Shown piece after piece: positions 59,541-64,000 of a stretch of 64,000 nucleotides of DNA. The translations under genes were made by a program, and so were the position numbers. The first letter of the stretch is position 1. Every line of letters begins with the position of its first letter. The stretch covers positions 62,001 through 126,000 of the forward strand of contig NOWV01000095.1 of NCBI GenBank assembly GCA_003344405.1, given 5' to 3'. The stretch is from Trichoplax sp. H2 (lineage: Eukaryota; Placozoa; Uniplacotomia; Trichoplacea). A model generated the notes under the pieces. It saw only the letters and a program-made list of their open reading frames with translations, searched no databases and was not told where the DNA came from.

Positions 59541-62500
59541 TTCTATTTAGGCAAAATTAGAGATTGGATCGGAAAAAATAGAATAAAAATTTTTCAAGCA
59601 GCGAGAAAAAAAATGAGGGGGTGTCGGGTCAGGATCCAGTTATAAAAAGAATATCGGATAAGATACACAGTTGAAATTTCTCTTATTAAACTTTAGATAT
59701 TAAGTGAGAAAGTTGTCAATGTGCGGACATATTGTTACAGTTTTCAAGATGACAATGTAGCAAGATGGATCGATTTCGACAGGGCGGTAAAGCCACAGTA
59801 TTAATTGTTTGTCCGCAAAAAGAAAAAAATGGCCGTAATTTGTAATTTAGGACAATTGCAATTTTGATCAATTGTGTCTATTTTTCCCGTTCTTGATGGT
59901 AATCGTTAGCTTCAATTAAAATTCTCCTTTTTTTGGATAGCTTGTTATAACGATTGGACTATCCAAAGATGAAACACCAAAGCTGATGAATGTCGTTAAG
60001 ACTCTTTTTTTGAAGTTGCTTTTGCTGAAATGATATTTTCTTGGATTAGTGAAAATGGATCATGAGAAAGGTTACTTGTGTAGAGGTTGAGAAGAATAGG
60101 CTTTTTTTCTAGATAAGAAAATAACTGCAGGGTATATTAATAGGGATAGGCTCTTCACTGCATACTAATCGTTTTGTATGGTTGCTAATAACGCATCTCC
60201 ATTGAAATTTGATTGATGGATATTAATGAATTATAATTAATTATTTATTTGACAACAACAAAATTGTTCAATTGTTGATTGACCGCCTTCACTTCAATTT
60301 CGTTTATTCTGATGAAATCTAAAAGTCTATTATTCATAAGTATGGTATGCGGCAGGTGACACAGAATACTTAAAAAAAACAAATGGAGTAATTAGTTGGG
60401 TCAAAAGAATGACGAGAGTAATGACTCAAATGATGCACAGCTCCTAATTCTTAACCCGTCAATGCTACTCCATTTGACGTCAAATTTTTCACACCTTCTA
60501 TCAGTTATGCAAAGTACTGTAGTACTGAGAAGCGATGACTCGTCTTTAAACCATGTTAAAGAGAGTTTTATTTATCATTTATTACACTACAAAGTGCCAA
60601 GATATCAAGATTACCCCGGAAGTATATGCTATTTGCTATATGATTCGATTCCGTTACATGATGTTATGATAACTCTTCCTTAACCATGCAACCTTGAAAA
60701 ATATCAGAAGATCTTCGTAATTAAAGGAAGGTACTTAAATTCATTAGAAACTGACTAACAGAACTAGCTCACTGCACTACTCGTTAGCTTTCACTACTAA
60801 CCCTCTTATATTAAGGCATTTTCAACTGTCATTCTTTTTATTGCGTTCGATCTCTCTCCACCCATTTTTTGAGTCATTGCTAAAGCAAAAAAAATCATAA
60901 TAGCTCTTGTATACGTAAAAGTGGATTCTTTGTTACCATCACTTAATGTTGATCTTGCTGGTGCTAATGACGGTAAATAAAAGAAAGGGATCATCTTCAA
61001 TTGATTGGCTAGTCATGCATCTTGGTCCTCCTGCTTATATTTCAATAAAGTTGGAGTTGATTAATAATTTGAAGTATTCTTTTAACTCCATGGCCACATT
61101 TGTTAGTCAAAAGAAATAAAGTTCACCCAGCTAAGAATACAATATACTGTCTTGGGTGTATTATTATAACATAAATTTTTCGGCTATGCTCAAAGTAGTT
61201 AACTCTGCCCTAGTGAACACTGGAAGTGTTTACCTATTTTTCTATATCAAATTAGGAATAGAAAAGAAAATACTACTGAAAGACGAATTTTAAAAGATAT
61301 ATGTAACAAACGCTCATTCATTCTCCAAGTTGGATAGTTACCTACGTATAAAATAAATACTTGGAAGGATTAAATGTAATTTAAAAATTGTTAGTCGTAA
61401 TTTTACTATAATGTAATTGAGCTCCATCATTATTATCTGCATCAGCGATATATTACTGCTTCTTATTGTTTTCATAACATTTTTTTTCATTATTTTAATA
61501 TTTATAATAGCTATAATGGCCCGATTGCTGTATCTATCTCCTTACTATTGTATGCAGCTACATGATCAATTTTGATTACTACGGTAGTCATTCATCAGAT
61601 TGGAAGACTTTTTGATCCAAATATTAGACTGTAGTAATAAAGTTTTATTTGCTAATAGAGATATAAGGAAATATGGCTATCGTCTTATGATACCTATCGT
61701 ATTTTAACTTGTTTTATAATTAACAAGAATCCTTTTTAATTTGTGGTAAATTAGCAACAACTCAAGAAATGACAGTCAAGGCGATACTAGTGCAGGCATT
61801 TTCTAAATTCTCATCTTCCGACTAATTATATGTATACTGTATTATCAACATTAATTTCGCTTGACATTATTGTTCTTCTCCTAAAAAATTTTAGTCGTAC
61901 GATTCCATGGATCTTCATTACCAATCAGGATCATTGCCAATAGAACTAGCAAGACTTTTGCTTGACAATGAATGAATGATGGGCGCTTACATGTCCCCAC
62001 AATTCTATCCATTAGCTTCCTACTTGTGCAATCCGATTAGAACATAAGGGTTCATTGTCCTTAATGGATTACTCTAAATCGCTGTTATAATTAGATTAAT
62101 CAGGAAGAACAAATTAACAGTAAATTGAAATTAATGGTCAAAACATCCGACGAAATTCCGGGATATTCATTTCAATAAAATATCTTTATGGGGTAATTAA
62201 TGCCACTAAATGACAGCATTAGATATTGAATTTAGATAATGAATACATTCGGATGAATTGATAAATTAAGCTCCATCGATGGTATCAAAATGGATCCGCG
62301 ATAGCTAAACTCGAAATGTTTGATAGCGTAGCGTATCTGCAGATTGATTGGCAGTTTTCAAACTCAATGAGCAGATATACGAGTAATCAATACAGCGATG
62401 CTAAATAGAAGAATCGTCGAGATTTATAGCCGGAAAAGCGTCTCTTTCATAAAGAATATGCTACTATATCTAATCCATTCTGTAGGCGATTACTGACCGA

Positions 62501-64000
62501 TTTGGAAGTAATTTCCCACAGATAATCTGATTTACTATGATAATAGCTTAACGATTTGCACATTACATTCGGAATTGACCAGATAATGACTAAAAGCTGC
62601 CAGAATTAGACCTCCATCGATAAGAACTTTTTATTGTCACTATAACAATTGATAGATAGTAACGACTCCTTGGATTAGACTGTACAATAATGAATGACAA
62701 GATTGCTGCGATTTCATCGCCAATTTATTATTAATTAGTTTGTACTATCTAGCCCTAAGTTTTACTGTTAGAGTTCTATCACGATGATTGAGGCCACTCA
62801 TGACTAGCTTTAGGATAGCTTTCCGCGATTGAGTTAACCAGCATTATCGAATCATTCGCTGCTGTAATTGAATAACTACAACAGTTTTAAATACTAGTAG
62901 TCATAAATACAGCCTTTAAATAGTGATGAAAACATTAGATGAAGTAACAGCTATCTCACTAAGATCGAGTAGTAATGACGATTAAAGCCAAGACTAACAT
63001 GCATGACCTTTAAAGAGTCAACATTACTCTCGTTCAACATTGATTGCAGTATGAAAGAGTTGCAGCAATCAAGTTGCTTTTTTATGATGATAATCTGGAA
63101 TTGATACGTGATGAGAGAGTAATTATGATTTAATAATACGTCAAGAAAATGATGGTGGCTCCGCCTGTTCTCATTCAGTCAATAAGTTGGAGGCGGATAC
63201 TCAAAAGACAGTTAGAGTGATGGTTCCGCCTATATCTACCTGATCAATACGATAAAAGTGGATAGTGAGAGTTAATAATAAGAGAAGTCACTATCATCGT
63301 GGCCATCAATTCGATGCTGATCTTAGATCCGAGTAAGATAAAACAAAGTTTGATGATTAGATTAACTAGCGAACAGTATGGACGACAGTCGTAATTCTAT
63401 ATGTTCCGTTTGATTTAAAGATTGATCCTAAGATTGATCCAATAATCGAGGACGCAATAACCAATATCTGCTTAGGGAGACGATAGAGTGCTCAAACTCT
63501 CTGCATTGCTTATAGGAACTGTGTGTAGAAAATTGCATCATCAATATCATTGCGACGATAAAGAGTTTTTTTCAATTATAATTCTACCTAGGAATGGTGC
63601 ATTAATGTTATGACTAAACGTGGCGATAAATAATATTGATTTAGAACTGTATCAAACTTACTCTTTCTCAGAAATGGAGACAAAGCATATAGTGTCCGTG
63701 ATCAAGAGAATTCAATTTAATTCTAGATTGGTTATATTTCTTTTGTTGAAGAGTTATTATTATTAACAAACGGGCAATGGGTCAAGTTGTGATGAATTCT
63801 TTAGTAGTCTCTGGTACAATAGTACCTGGTAGACCATGGTTGCATTGCTCAATCAACTAATGAATATTTTATGTGTAATTTTTTTAATTTATTGCTGATT
63901 GATAAAGACTATTGTTCATGATAAAGTGTTGAACAATGTTATTCAATAAAAATCACCGACGGTTGATGAATCATATCTAATATTCGGTGTATCAAAGAAT
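59541..64000. other. Region upstream of the L1-family gene, no recognisable gene
   Basis: The first few hundred bases should include the 5' UTR and promoter of the L1-family gene, but I see no decisive core element. The longer open frames (for example 60396-60683 plus, without an ATG at the start) match nothing I know. Near 63150-63235 there are three GC-rich motifs in AT-rich DNA (GGCTCCGCCT, GGAGGCGGA, GGTTCCGCCT). Otherwise I see nothing. Confidence 0.55.

Noticed and set aside
60396-60683. 95-codon plus open frame, hydrophilic
   Set aside because: No ATG at its start, no recognised domain and no convincing splice flanks.
1-64000. tRNA, rRNA, CRISPR, insertion sequence or retroelement genes
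   Set aside because: I saw no cloverleaf with a TTCGAATC-type arm, no rRNA-like block, no regularly spaced short repeats with unique spacers, and no transposase or reverse-transcriptase motifs.

Overview
The window is metazoan nuclear DNA: AT-rich (roughly two thirds A+T by eye), with spliced genes, GT-AG introns and long non-coding stretches. Four genes are recognisable. They are a Dlx homeobox gene, a heme catalase, a KMT2C/KMT2D-type (MLL3/4) histone methyltransferase and an L1-family cell adhesion molecule. A single Dlx gene whose homeodomain is not split by an intron, short introns inside the large gene and overall divergence suggest a placozoan (Trichoplax/Hoilungia-like). The animal assignment is firm; the placozoan assignment is inference.

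Layout. 1-13980: no recognisable gene; decayed tandem repeats, a perfect hairpin and two weak candidate exons. 13981-15489 (+): Dlx, two exons. 15490-25950: mostly non-coding, but with several short splice-flanked coding-like blocks, including a tandemly duplicated exon pair at 22.2-22.7 kb. 25951-32058 (+): catalase, 13 exons, with a first intron of about 3.1 kb. 34412 to about 45.9 kb (-): KMT2C/D, about 30 exons including one of 4.4 kb, lying tail to tail with catalase. About 45.9-55.2 kb: non-coding, rich in TACTGTA-type motifs, with a 1.3 kb satellite that has a four-monomer higher-order period. 55166-59540 (-): L1CAM-type receptor in three exons. 59541-64000: nothing recognisable.

The four genes are not an operon and have unrelated jobs: transcription factor, peroxide detoxification, enhancer chromatin methylation, and adhesion with cytoskeletal anchoring. 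The most notable points are these. The L1-family protein is complete (6 Ig + 5 FN3 + TM + FIGxY ankyrin motif + PDZ ligand) and carries a second FIGxY-like copy. The catalase has Ile in place of the family's catalytic Asn, and one of its introns holds decayed copies of a neighbouring 51-nt exon. The KMT2C/D gene is unsplit. Decayed long-period tandem repeats recur across the window. Exon coordinates were worked out by hand from splice signals, frame continuity and remembered family sequences; no search was run.
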